From Rotaria sordida (taxonomy: Eukaryota; Rotifera; Eurotatoria; Philodinida; Philodinidae): a DNA stretch of 64,000 nt. How positions within the stretch are numbered: position 1 is the first letter of the stretch; each line of letters starts with the position of its first letter. Position numbers and translations under genes: made by a program. The stretch lies in NCBI GenBank assembly GCA_905250125.1, contig CAJNOL010000090.1:124001-188000 (forward strand), in the 5' to 3' direction. The notes under the pieces are model-generated. The model was not told where the DNA came from and did not search any database. It saw only the letters and a program-made list of their open reading frames with translations. Shown piece by piece: positions 32,316 through 44,500 of the stretch.

Positions 32316-35257
32316 TCAAGATAAGTTTGCTGTTTTTAAACCATCTTCTATAATTGCTACTAAACGTTGAGCTTCAGCTAATTCAGGTACTTCATTTTCA
32401 TAAACATTACCAAATACGACAAGTCGAAGTAAACTTACAGCTTCTAAAAAAACAAAAAAAACCATTTTATTTTTGTTTTTCACCAGGAAAAAAATATTCA
32501 TATATATTTTTTTTCTTACCATAGTATTCTTCTGGTATGTCAACCATATAGACTTCAAATGTAACGAGAAAAAGAAGTAATGCTTGTTTTAACATTCCTT
32601 GACCTGTTGCTAATTCACAAAGTGGTTTTCGACCATAGAAAAGAAAATATGATGATGTTCCATTAACAAAATCCATTACAGTTAATCGTAGATGACTGCT
32701 ATCATCTGATTCTTTATCATTTCCTTTCGCACTGTCAGTCTTGAAAAGAAAAAAAAAAGATATTCAAATGAAATTCAATTTAAAACATTCACATTTTTAT
32801 GACTTCTCGAAATAATTATCATACTTAAAGGCTTTTTTTTTTCTATCAAAGATAAACGCATCGAAAACACTCAACTGATCAATAATATAAATTAACATAC
32901 ATTAAAGTGAATATTGAGTTTGTAATAAAAATTTTGCACTCGATTATCTTTAGTCAAAATATTACTGAGAACTATTGAAATTGATACCCGCCGTTTGAGC
33001 TCATATTGAGTCCACAGAGAAATCTCAGTAAGACTAGAAAAAGTCTAAAAAGATTCGTCATCATGGATCTGTAAAGCAAAGTTAGAATCGTTTTGTTGAA
33101 TTTTGAACCCAGTTTTAGATACATACCGAAAAATCAAAAAGCAGAAATTCAATATGAAATCTCGTCTATCTATAGGCCGACTGATCTGTAAAATATCCGA
33201 AAACAATGTTTTATTGTCGAGATATTGAATTTTCAGATAAACTCAATATCTCAATAAACGAGCATTATTTTCTAGTTGAAAATTTTACGTTGAAATTTCG
33301 CTTTTTGATTTTTCCGTACATACTTACAACTGGGTCAAAAAGATCCAATGTTGAGTTCAGACAGTAGATATCAATTCTCTCATTAGCAAAACATATGTTA
33401 TGACAAAGAATCATTGTTCTAAAAAAAAGAATCTAATATATTTTCATTTTTCTATTCTTGCTAACTATTCTAATGTATTATTTATATATTTGTAAATATA
33501 ACTATTTATTATTATATTATTTCTTACTTGTTTATTTTGTATAATAAAATTACAATTTAATGTTCTACATAATTGCATTAAACATAAACGATATGTTAAA
33601 TCCATATTTTCTCGTTTTCGTATCGCAAAATGTTTTGTTAATATATCAAGTACAAGACCAATGGTTTTACTAAATGATGATATATGTCTACCACGTAAAA
33701 GACCATATTCACCAGTTAACTAAAAAAAACAAAAACTTTCTAATATTTAATTATTATTTCAAAGAAAAAAAATTTTTACAAATTCTTTTCCAGCCATGAA
33801 TGGTAATTCTTGTAAAATTCCATATAGATTAAGATCAGCATTATTACTCAACCATTCACGTCGTCTAGTATGTGTTTTTGATAAATATTGTTTATATAAT
33901 GTTGAATATTGAACTTGACCTTGAATCTGACGAAGTTTAGCAGTTATTGCATCATAATAAGCATCATCTTAAATAAAACAATAGATGTTTTTTGGGTTTT
34001 TAATTTAATAATAAATTTACTATTTTGATGTATACGATTATCATTTTTTTCAATTCGACCTGATTTAGCACGAATTTTTTGACGCATATTACGCATTTTG
34101 ATTGATAATTTACGACAGAGTAAAGCCTAAAAGGATCAATCATAAAAATAATCGATACAAAAAATTAATTTCTTACTTCAGGTTTAAGATGATTGCCTTT
34201 TTCAGCCAAACAAGGATATTTTTTAATTAATGCTAAACCAATTTTACGATATTCTCGACCAGTTTTTAATTGTGGATAAGTTTTCATAAAAAATTCAGCT
34301 GTTTCATTTATAAATTCTTGTAATACTTGTGCTGCTTGTCCTATTTATAAAATCAAAAAATAAATAATTTATTTCGTTATTTAACAAAACAAACAAATAT
34401 TTACCATTTTCTAAACATGTTTGAACACGTTCTGAAAGTTCAGGTAATTGAGGTGGATGTGGAATGGGTGCATAACAACGAACACGTCCACCACTTCGAG
34501 AAACAGGTGTCATTGCACTTCCACTTTCTTCATCTTCACCCATTAAACTCATATTTGGTGTATATAATGTACCACGCTAATTAATATAGAAAATTTTATT
34601 TTAAAAAAAAAAAAAAAAGAAAGAAAACTTTTAAATGAAAATTATACTCGTTCAGAGACTGGCATCCATTCTGGATCTTCAAATTGAATCTATAGAAAAT
34701 TATATAGATTACAAAAAACAAAATAAATTCATTTTTATATAATTTAAGAAAAATTTTACATCAGCAAATTCATCTTCACTTTTTAATCCATATTCCATTG
34801 AATCATTTGGTTCAATTTTTGTCATTCGACTCACTGTTCCGAAACGTTTTTTTCCTTCTAATTTTGGTCGTTTAAGATAACTATTTCGACGATGTGTATT
34901 ATCATCATCATCATCTGATGATGCTTCATCAATATCATTATTTGTTCTTATTGTTGTTGCATTTGTTGATGAAAGAAGTCCACTTGTTGATGTTGAACTT
35001 TTAGTATTTGTTGGTGTTGAATGAATTTTTCGTATATGAATTTTAAAACGAGCCACAGATGGAAATGTTTCTTCACATCCATCAACTGGACATGCAACTT
35101 CAACTTCTTCATCACGATGTCGAATATCCAAATGTTCAACATAAGCTTGAAGACTTCGAGGATATATATTACATATTGTACAATGAAGTACACGTTGTGT
35201 TGATGATGATGATGATGGACTATTATAATCAACAAGATTAACACGATTTAATGACAT
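32316..35257 (-). CDS. C2H2 zinc-finger protein of an uncharacterised invertebrate family (SAMD3-like body)
   Basis: Ten exons: 35257-34760, 34689-34648, 34576-34405, 34340-34177, 34126-34021, 33967-33780, 33719-33528, 33432-33328, 32739-32520, 32443-32316. They give 604 residues in frame. Residues ~20-80 hold two Cys-Cys-His-His units (CTICNIYPRSLQAYVEHLDI with RHR, and CPVDGCEETFPSVARFKIHI with RKIH). An acidic/Ser-rich linker follows (ASSDDDDDN). The middle has EYRKIGLALIKKYPCLAEKG and ALLCRKLSIKMRNMRQKIR, which recall a family of animal proteins often annotated as SAMD3-like. The C-terminal part (VMDFVNGTSSYFLFYGRKPL, EAVSLLRLVVFG) also fits that family loosely. Function is unknown. The exon ending at 33328 overlaps an inverted repeat. 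I chose ATG 35257 (MSLNRVNL) because upstream codons look untranslated. Confidence 0.7.
33100..33350. repeat. Inverted repeat spanning an exon end and its intron
   Basis: About 33100-33157 (GAATTTTGAACCCAGTTTTA, then CGAAAAATCAAAAAGCAGAA) matches the reverse complement of about 33293-33350 (GATCTTTTTGACCCAGTTGT, then GGAAAAATCAAAAAGCGAAA). The right arm includes the last codons of the exon 33432-33328 (LDLFDPV) and its GTAAGT donor; the left arm is in the intron. Confidence 0.75.
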
Positions 35258-35958
35258 CTTAAACAAGAAAAAATAATAATTCGCGCATTTGAACAAACTT
35301 TTCTTTTTGACCACATTAATGGTTTCAATATTAGATAGTTTTATATAGTAAAGCAAAAAAAACCAAGCATCTATGCTTCAGAATAGAGGATGCATAAGTG
35401 CGCACACAATGGATGCACTATTATGACCGATAGAAGTATAAACCAATAGAAAACAAGAAATTTAAAATTAGTGACATCTTACGAATATTTTCATCATTGG
35501 AATGTAAGACTTAATTTGACGACATAGAGAAAAGATGAATCACGAAGGATAAAGATTGATAAGAATTATAATTGTAGACGTGTTTATAAACCTATTCATT
35601 TTGTTCAATAGAAATAAGAATCAGTAAGATTACTATGTAAAAGAGAAAAAAGTATTGTAAACAAATTTTTCTATATGTGTAACATTGGTAAATATTACAT
35701 CATTAGTTTCAACCAAATAAATCATGAATAGAAAAAAAGTACTAAAAATTCGGCATAGATATTATGAGCAACTTTCATCAATAGTTAATTGAAAGAATAT
35801 CATTAGACAAATTTCCCTATTTGATAAGACTACTTTCTTTTCCTATATAATTCTTTACTTAATCAAATTTAAGTAGATTTTCAAGATATGAAATTGATTT
35901 TATATTTATTCTTAAAAGTTAATTGAAGATTCTTTTTTTTTTTTTTGGATAAATTTAG
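35258..35958. promoter_or_regulatory. Divergent intergenic region, zinc-finger gene / TRMT10A
   Basis: 700 bp between head-to-head genes, so both promoters are expected here. The right edge is a T-tract followed by AAATTTAG immediately before the TRMT10A ATG, which looks like a trans- or cis-splice acceptor. Confidence 0.4.
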
Positions 35959-36879
35959 ATGTCTACTACAGAAGAACAAGCATCGAGTTCAACAAGTGAT
36001 GTTGATAAACCACCAAAAATATCTAAAAATCAACAACGAAAACAAAAACGTTATGCATTATTACTTGAACGACGTAAATTAAAACGAAAAGAAGAAAAAG
36101 TTAAACAAAAACAACGTCGTCTTGAGAAATTAAAACAATCCGAAGATCAATCTCTTCTTACTCGTCATGGTCTTAAATCTAATCGTATGGAAAATTCTTC
36201 ATGTCATATTCGAATTTGTATTGATTGTCGATATGATTCAATGATGAATGATAAAGATATAAGTAGTTTACAAAAACAAATTGCTTTTTGTTATTCAGCA
36301 AATCGTCGTTCACCAACACCATGTCAATTCTATATAACAAATATTAATGGTCAATTAGAAAAACGTCTTGAAACAAATTGTGCAAAAAATTGGGATATTT
36401 ATTTACGAAATGAACCATTAGAAAACGTATTTCCTCATGATGATATACTTTATTTAACAAGTGAATCAGAAAATGTTTTAAGTAGTACAGAACCACTTGA
36501 TGAACGAACTGTTTATGTTATTGGTGGAATTGTTGATCATAATGCTCGAAAAGGTTTATGTTATCAATTAGCTTTGGCAAATAAATGGCGACATGCACGT
36601 TTACCAATTGATGAATTTATTAAATTAAATACACGTCGTGTACTTGCTTGTAATCATGTTATGGAAATACTTTTAAATTATATTCAATTAGGAGATTGGA
36701 AAAAAGCTTTTGAACAGAATATACCAAAAAGAAAACAAAAAGTAATAATAGATAGTGACGATGATATACCAAAAACTGTTTCACCTAATCATCCAGAAGA
36801 CCCAAAACCATGTGCTGAAGTTCATGAACGACGAGGAGAAGTTATTGAAGCAGAAACTCCTCCACCTATTGATTTATAA
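35959..36879 (+). CDS. TRMT10A: tRNA (guanine-9-N1)-methyltransferase, TRMT10A-like
   Basis: SPOUT-fold enzyme that uses S-adenosylmethionine to make m1G at position 9 of tRNAs. Single exon, 306 residues; human TRMT10A is 339. Residues ~20-70 are a highly basic helix rich in Lys and Arg (KRYALLLERRKLKRKEEKVK), typical of the family's tRNA-binding N-terminus. The SPOUT domain runs from about 83 to 265: IRICIDCRYDSMMNDKDISS, FYITNI, DDILYLTSESENVL, VYVIGGIVDHNARKGLCYQL and RRVLACNHVMEILLNYIQLG. D193 within GGIVDHN is the likely catalytic aspartate by analogy with yeast Trm10. The tail is acidic. AAATTTAG directly precedes the ATG. LRRC40 starts 46 bp after the stop on the same strand. Confidence 0.93.
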   Translation: MSTTEEQASSSTSDVDKPPKISKNQQRKQKRYALLLERRKLKRKEEKVKQKQRRLEKLKQSEDQSLLTRHGLKSNRMENSSCHIRICIDCRYDSMMNDKDISSLQKQIAFCYSANRRSPTPCQFYITNINGQLEKRLETNCAKNWDIYLRNEPLENVFPHDDILYLTSESENVLSSTEPLDERTVYVIGGIVDHNARKGLCYQLALANKWRHARLPIDEFIKLNTRRVLACNHVMEILLNYIQLGDWKKAFEQNIPKRKQKVIIDSDDDIPKTVSPNHPEDPKPCAEVHERRGEVIEAETPPPIDL

Positions 36880-36925
36880 TTCTGTTCGATGATAACTTTT
36901 TTTTGTTATATTATTCTAGATTTAA
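36880..36925 (+). promoter_or_regulatory. 46-bp intercistronic spacer with T-tract and acceptor
   Basis: It contains a T-rich run, TTATTCTAG at about 36912-36920, and then five bases to the LRRC40 ATG. There is no room for an ordinary promoter or a separate 3' UTR, and no AATAAA. This is the arrangement expected inside a trans-spliced operon. Confidence 0.5.
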
Positions 36926-39900
36926 ATGGCGTCATCATCGTCTGCTAGACATCATCCACCTCTTCGACCATCGTCAACGACAAATCAAACGAGTCGAAGA
37001 GTTGAAAAACGAGTTAATACTCCTGCACTTTCCAATGATATAAATGATGATGAATATGGAATAGCTAGTGGTAAACAAATACCACATAGTTATTTGCTCA
37101 AACTTATTAAAAGATCTCGTATGAATGGCATACTTAATTTAGCATCACGTGGTTTAACTGAAGGTAAACTATTTATATAAAAACACATGTGTGTACTATT
37201 TTCAATTATTTTTAATTTAGTACCAATAGAAATATTTGCTGATGAAATTGTTGAAGAAGAAAATCAACAACAACAAAAATCAAAAACACCAGATTTTAAT
37301 CAAAATGATACAGAAGGTTGGTGGAATCATGAACCTCTTAAAACACTTGATCTATCATCGAATTCATTAACTACTCTTCCAAATCAAATTGAAACATTGG
37401 ATTATTTAATTGTTCTTAATGTATATATATATATATATATTTTAGTCAATTCATACGATGTTTTGTTTTTCTTTATTTAGATACAAAACAATCAATTAAC
37501 ATCTTTACCTGATACAATACGAGGTTTAAGAACATTAGAAAAACTTGTTCTTACTCAAAATCAATTAACAACATTACCGGATGGTCTTTTCTATTGTTCA
37601 TCACTTCTTTCATTAAATCTTTCACGCAATCATTTCAAAAAATTATCCAATAAAATTGGTCAACTATCGTATTTACAAGACCTAGTTAGTTATAAATTTT
37701 ATTCTATTCTTTTATTAATTTGTATATTTAGGATTTATCCGAGAATGAATTTGAATTATTTCCAAAAGAATTCGGTTTTTTAACAAAATTAACTAAATTA
37801 ACAGTTGCAAAAAATCGTCTTCAAGCACTTCCACATGAATTTGGTGCTCTCTATAGTATGTTGTTAATGTTCAACGAAACATTCATGAGAAATTAAATTT
37901 ATCTCGTTTTATTTTACAACTTTTCAAGTTATTAGAATTTGCATAAATTTTACTTCCTTTAGTTGTTTCAGGATTAGGTGTGCGTAAAATAGAGACTTCA
38001 CCCTTCGCCACACTCTCTTGAGCTTATACTTTCTATAGTTAAAGTTATAGAAAAGTAAAACGGGATAAATTTAATGTGTCGTGGATCTATGTGTGTTCAC
38101 TTGTAATATTGTATTATGTATGAATGATTAATTATATAGATCTTCGATCACTTGATCTTAGTCATAATCAATTAACACAATTACCTGAAAGTGTTGGAGA
38201 TTTAATTAATCTTGAAGAAATTTCTGCAAATTCAAATCGATTGACAATTTTTCCATGTTTTAAACAATGTGGTCGATTAAAAGTAAATCAAAATTTTGAT
38301 TGAGAAGAAATAAAAAACAAACTTATTATTATTGTTTTTTTTTTTTTTTTGATTTTTAAAGGAAATACATATGGCAGATAATCAACTTACTGAAATCACC
38401 GATAATCAATTAGAACCACTTTTATCATTAATATCTCTTAATGTTCGTGGCAATAAAATACGAATTTTACCAGATCATATTGCTCTATTACCTAATTTAG
38501 AAAGACTTGATGTTACAAATAATGATCTTGCTGAGTATAGAATTTATTAAAATAAAATTTTGTAATTATTTTTTCTTCATTTCTTTTTTTTTATTTTTGA
38601 AGTTTACCATCGAAAATGGCATTGAATAAGAAAATAAAAAATATTAGCATGACGGGTAATCCATTAGGAAAAATTCGAAAAGATGTTGTTCGTGTAAGAA
38701 AAACAAATCTATGTAAAAAAAAGAATCGTTCATCATTAGATTTTAGCTTGGAACTGAATCTATACTGAAATTTCTTCGAAATCGATTAACAATGGATGAT
38801 GGAAGTGCTAGTGGTAATGAGCAAAAAGCTTTTGATGTTCCAAAAACAGTTGAAACTGATGATGAAAGAAAACGTCGTTTATATACCGAACATCATGTTG
38901 TTCGAAGTACTGGTACATTTGATTTCAGGTAAATAAAATCAATGAAATGAATGTAAGAATTAATTTTTTTTGGTTATTTTAGTCATAAAAATGTTTCAAC
39001 TTTATCAGATGAATCAATTGAACTTATTTCAAAAGAAAAACCATCACATGTTAATTTAGCAAAAAATAAATTTACAGAAATGCCTATTGCGTGAGTAATT
39101 TTTAAGAATTTAATTGATAAAAAATTAATATATTTCGTAAGATAGTTTATGAATTTATATAAAGGTGAGATTTTGTAAAGTATATGCATGTAGTTAAACC
39201 TATGAGAACCTAAAGGTGATGGCTTTCTTTTTTTTTATAAAACCCAATGGGTGTTGGAATAAAATTTAACTTAATGAATAATTTTATAACTATGAATAAA
39301 TATAGATTGGTACAATTGACTGATTGTTTACTTCATTTGGATATGTCTTCAAATGGCTTATTGCAACTTAATTCACAAGTTGGACAACTTAAAGAATTAC
39401 GTTTTCTTGATTTGAGGTATAACCATTCGATTTTATAGTTTCAATATGTTCTTTGTTGGTTTTTTTAGTACAAATCGTCTAACGGATCTTCCATCGGAAT
39501 TGAGTTCTCTTGAACATTTACAAATCATTAATTTATCAATGAATAAGTATGTTCATTATATTAACTAAGCTCCTCCTCCATCTAAAATCGATCTTGGTCC
39601 AGATATAATCAAATCGCATGAAATTTTCAGAACATATTGAGCTGTGATGGAGAGGCTATGATAAAATTTTCAGCTCTGTATCATGATGTTTTCGGAAGAT
39701 ATTCATCCAGCAAGAGTAAAAAATAGCTCATTTGGCAACTCAAAATTCTCTTTGAGCCTTCTAATTTTTCGTTTGTTTGAAAGAACATATCAGGATGGAG
39801 GGCATTATAGAGCCATTTTTTTAAATTCTCATTTATTAGAGAGAGAGAAAAAGAATGAAACGTTCAATATCTCGAAAAAACTTTCAAAAATGGCGCTCTA

Positions 39901-40639
39901 ACTATTAAAGTAATAGAACTTAAATCAAAAAAAGGACTGCCATACTCTCCTTCTTGACATGCTTTTTCAAGCAAAAAAAACACCATTCGTTACCATGAAA
40001 CTTCTTTGAGAATTTTGGGATGCACGATCAAAAAAAACATAAACAGAGGAAAAGCAAAAAGGGTTTTTCATTTTATCTGAAAAAAAAAAACATATTTGTC
40101 GCGCAGAAAATGGCGGAAAGTTCTGGGAAAAAACGGGCTGCCAAGCAAAAAAATTATACCATTCATCAAAAATCAGCCATCGAGTTTTCTTCCGATGTAT
40201 TTATCTCAATTTTCATATTTTTGACGAAAATTGACTTTCTTTAAGTGAGGAACATCACCAACTAATTACGAAATATCTATATTAGATTTGTTCGATTACC
40301 ATCTGTTCTTTATGAATTAAAACAAATTCAAGAAATTCTTGCTAATGATAATCAATTAGTTGAATTGGATGCAAATGGTATAATGAAAATATCTTCAACG
40401 TTATGTACATTTAATGTACGAAATAATAATATACAACGATTACCTCCTGAATTAAGCAAATGTACATTACTTAAATCACTTGATGTTGCAGGTCAATATT
40501 TTTTGTTTTATTCAAAATCGAAAATTTTTGACTTTTTCTTATTTTATTAGGTAATCCATTTAAATTACCACGACCAGCTACAATAGCCAAAGGCACACAA
40601 GCGGTGTTAGAACATTTACGAAATCAATTAATTGAATAA
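36926..40639 (+). CDS. LRRC40: Leucine-rich repeat-containing protein 40 (LRRC40)
   Basis: Protein built almost wholly of leucine-rich repeats; its molecular role is not well established. About 14 short exons. The start MASSSSARHH leads into SYLLKLIKRSRMNGILNLAS, GLTE|VP and the family-specific WWNHEPLKTLDLSSN. At least 18 LRRs follow with LxxLxLxxNxLxxLP spacing (for example LQNNQLTSLP-type, LDLSHNQLTQLPESVGDL, LNVRGNKIRILPDHIALL). The mid-protein break GNPLGKIRKDVVR...LGTESILKFLRNRL and the end GNPFKLPRPATIAKGTQAVL match human LRRC40 (~602 aa) well. The stop is at 40637-40639, directly followed by AATAAAC, a likely poly-A signal. Two introns are long: 37856-38139 and 39547-40285. Confidence 0.9.
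39547..40285 (+). other. Long LRRC40 intron
   Basis: 739 bp between LRR exons ending LSMNK and starting FVRLPS; most introns in this gene are 50-100 bp. It contains frames at 39683-39901 and 40020-40244 without known domains. I see no clear inverted repeat. Confidence 0.55.
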
Positions 40640-40890
40640 TAAACAAAATCTTTATTTGTTTTACCAGTGTGTAGTAGTTTGTTCACTTATCTTTTGTGTT
40701 TAAAAATAAATGACACGTCTCTAACGGTTTCTATTGTATTTGAATGCGTAACGGTTGCTTTGTATTATCGTTAGTTCTTAATTAAAGTGTAACGGTCAAT
40801 GATATATATAGATATATATATATATATATACATATATATAAACGATGTGTTCTGTTCAGTATGTTCTCATCATTTCTATTCTAAACAGCA
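40640..40890 (+). other. Spacer between LRRC40 and RRM gene with (TA)n microsatellite
   Basis: 251 bp between same-strand genes. It contains TA-rich simple sequence at about 40801-40844, then TTCTATTCTAAACAG just before the ATG of the next gene, a possible splice acceptor. Confidence 0.6.
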
Positions 40891-41541
40891 ATGTTTCGAC
40901 TTCAACAATCAACAAAAACTTCTCCAAATATTTGTTCATCTCTACAAGTAAGTTATTTATCATAGTATGAAATGTTATATGAAGAAATACTCTAGAAAAT
41001 ACATTCAACACCAATGCGTCTTTGGATTTCAAATATTCCATATTATTGGTCAACAATTGAACTTGAAAAAATATTTTCAGTATGTTTTTTTAATTTATGA
41101 TCTATTTCTATTTTTTTATTCTTAATAATGAATAGACATTTGGTCGAGTCTATGATATTGAAATACCATTAAAAAATGGTCAATCAAGAGGTTATGGATT
41201 TGTAACATTTGAAAAGTATGAATTTTTTGTTTTTATTGATATAATATTAATTAATTAATCGAATTATTATAGACAAAGTGATGCTATACAAGCAATTCAA
41301 TCAATGGATGGACAAATCATCAATGGTCGTAGTATGCAAGTATGTGTGAATGAATGAATTAATGTTCATTTTTTTATTTTGTTCTTTGAAGGTATATCAA
41401 GCACATGTAAAACAAAAATCTTTATTGAAATCTTATTTTCTTATTCAATCATTTGATCGTTCATTATTTGGTAGATGTTATTGTTGTAAATCAAATTCAA
41501 TAAATCGAATTAACTATGCAGAAGGACATCAATATCAATGA
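40891..41541 (+). CDS. Small RNA-binding protein with one RRM (Fox-1-like)
   Basis: Five exons (40891-40947, 40996-41079, 41136-41215, 41273-41339, 41392-41541) give 145 residues in frame. Residues ~27-105 are one RNA recognition motif: RNP2-like RLWISNIPYYWS, RNP1-like SRGYGFVTFEK (consensus K/R-G-F/Y-G/A-F-V-x-F), and IINGRSMQVYQAHVKQK at the end. The spacing and words such as STFGRVYDIEIPLKNGQSRG resemble the RBFOX/Fox-1 splicing-regulator RRM. The first RNP2 aromatic position is tryptophan. Outside the RRM the short tail has two Cys pairs (RCYCCK) and no known domain. The protein is much shorter than RBFOX, so orthology is uncertain. An AATAAATAAACAAG motif about 240 bp downstream may serve polyadenylation. 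Confidence 0.8.
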
Positions 41542-44500
41542 TGAGATATATAATATTATATTTTGTTTGTATATATTTATTATTCGTTTTATTATTTGTT
41601 ATTGTGTTTTTGTTTGTTTGTTATTGTTTTTGTTGTACAGTGAAGATATTCTCTGTAGTTGAAAAGTGAAAATATTTTGTTTTATGGTTGTTATTGCATG
41701 TGAACTTAGAGGAAAACTTGTTTTTGCTTATTATGTTATTATTGTTATATGAAGAAAACTATTGTTTGAAATAAATAAACAAGATGATGAAGAAGAAGAT
41801 GTTTAAAATAAACTGGATACATCAATTTATACTTACAAATATTGCTCATTATAACGGTTTCACTACATTCTGTACAAAATATCTATATTATTAAATAGTA
41901 TAACGAATGAGAGGAGAAGAAAAATGACTTTTATGGAAAATGACGTCTCATTCAAGTTATTATTTGGAAAATGCAGAGCGAATAAATTCATCAGTAAACA
42001 TTATTATACTTCACAAGACAAAATTACTAAACAATGGTATTGTATCTTATGCCAATCTTTTTAAAAAGTTCAATGCGAAGTTTACTCAAAATATCTTTAT
42101 TACATATATTGTTACTAATCTCTGTAGAGATCATACAGATTTTAGCTTTACTATTGGATTCGCTTGAATAACTTTGGAAAGAGAAAATGCATATTGAAAC
42201 TATGTCTCTCGTATATCCGGCGATACTAAACGTATCACAAGATCTAATGAAAATATGCATGGTCATCGAAAATGACACAATGTATTCGCTCAGCTTATAT
42301 TCAGTCATTACTGATAATTTACTTTCCAATGATTCATTACGTGTGGTTAAATCGAGCGATTTCTATGATCAAAATCAAGCTATCTCAAAGCAAGTCTATC
42401 GAAATTTCATAGATTCGAAACATTGAAGTTTATTAATATCTTCCTTTATAGTTAGAAAGAGATCGAGAGTAATCCTGAATGCACCTTAAAAAGAAAGAGT
42501 TACAGTAACGAAGACTATGTTTATTGTATTTGAAAAGTGTGTCCCAAAGTATGAAATACCCAATAGAATTGTAGCAAGTGCTCGCAGGATATATCATTCG
42601 AAATTTTGGTTCTCTATTTATCACAAGATCAAAAATGTTTTCTTTGAAAAAATAATTCTATTTTTAAGTTTTAGTCAAAAATGGGTGCAGAATCTGTCGA
42701 TGAATTCAGGTATATTCTTTGATTGTTATATATGGCTCATGAATCACCAAGAATGCTTCCTCCTATTCTCGAATATGAAAATATGCTCCTCTTTTTAATC
42801 ACTTGAAGAAGTCATTGATCCTCTTGTTTCAATCATGTCAGAAATTGTACATATTACTTGGACAATCAAATAAAGTTATAGTGTACCAGAAAATGATGTA
42901 ACTTATTATGGTCTATTCCAGGAAATGGGAACTAAAAAAACAAATCATTCCATGTTATTCTTATAATATCACTTTACAAATACCGAGTCAATTTAATCGT
43001 CCAATAGTCCATGGTAGTATGAAATAAGATTTCGGAGTTTTTTATGCCATGGAAAGTACAATAGTAAGGTGGAATCTTTTTGTCACAAATAATATTTCTT
43101 AACATTCTCAACAATGAACGATTTTTCAGATTACATAGAACAAGAATACTATTCACGATCGATTATCATTCTGACAAAAGTATTCAACAATATTCATTTG
43201 ATTTTGAAGAACAAGAAGTGTTGCTTTTCTTCTGTTTGCCCATATGAACTAATGGATTATTTCCATCAAAGAAATTCTACTAAAGTATCCATTACTAAAT
43301 TGTGGTCAACGATCTTCTATTACTTGATTGAACAAAATAGCAAATACATCCTCATCAGCGAAACAAAACCTCATCACACTAGTCACTCTACAAGAGGTGT
43401 CAACACAACCAAACAACGATCACATGTATCGTTACTAAAAGATCAATGCTTCACATTAAGCTATCATCAAGTCTTATTTGCGTCTACGTTACTGAAAGTT
43501 GAACGAAGTATATTGAAACCAACGAAACAGTCGATTATACGGTTAATTTAACAAGCATTCAGTGTAGTTATTACAATAAAATCGATTTTTATAGTACTGA
43601 CATCAATGATTTGACCTTGCCAAAAATTATTGATGCATTGCACTTAGCTTTAGTAATTATTTTCATTTATCTGAGATATTCATAATAATCAATAGTAAAG
43701 CATATGTATGATCCATGCATCCCTTCGATGCATAATATGCATGTCTTTTTTTCTTTCCTAATGTTATTCTACATATGTCACTTGATGTTGTGATCTTCAT
43801 GTCTTCTGTCAATTAAACATTAATTTAAGAATACAGTAGGATCACTTTTTATGTATTATACTTGTAATTTCATATAGATGCTCACCACATTAAACCTCTC
43901 TTGGGAAAAAATCAATGATTAACGAGCATAACATCTTACCAAAACTCAACAATTAGAACCAAGCATTTGTTTATGTCACCCTTTCTCTCACTTACTTACT
44001 CACTATTTCAGACTAAATACCATGCTAGAACTCAGAAGCAATCGAATCTATGATAGAAAAAAGCTCATTAATGAAATATCAAAAAAACCATTCGGAGTTA
44101 AATGTTTTGGTTCAAGTAGTAATTTTACGAACATTCGTATAAAATAATTCAACAAATATTGATAATATTCTCATTATTGCTCCAATTGTTGTTTTTAAAA
44201 TATACGTATTTAATGAAATGTCTTCCGATAGTTTTTACAGAATAACAGCAATGTTCTCTAATTGATTGTATCGTTCGCCTGACAAACTTGATTATGTTAC
44301 AAAGTATTGATGATCATTTTCAGCCTTTTATAGCTTTGGAATTGGTGTATTGAAGGAAATATATTTCAGAGCAAGTTATCATACTTATCATAGAAGAAAT
44401 CTTCATCGGTAATAATTATATTTATTTCGATTATTGATGAATTTTGCATTTTGTATATCGATCAGACATCTTAGTCGAGATTCATGTTTCTGTAATTTTT

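Noticed and set aside
34948-35244. Minus-strand His/Gln/Leu-rich frame
   Set aside because: Alternative frame of the zinc-finger exon; the Cys/His frame is the real one.
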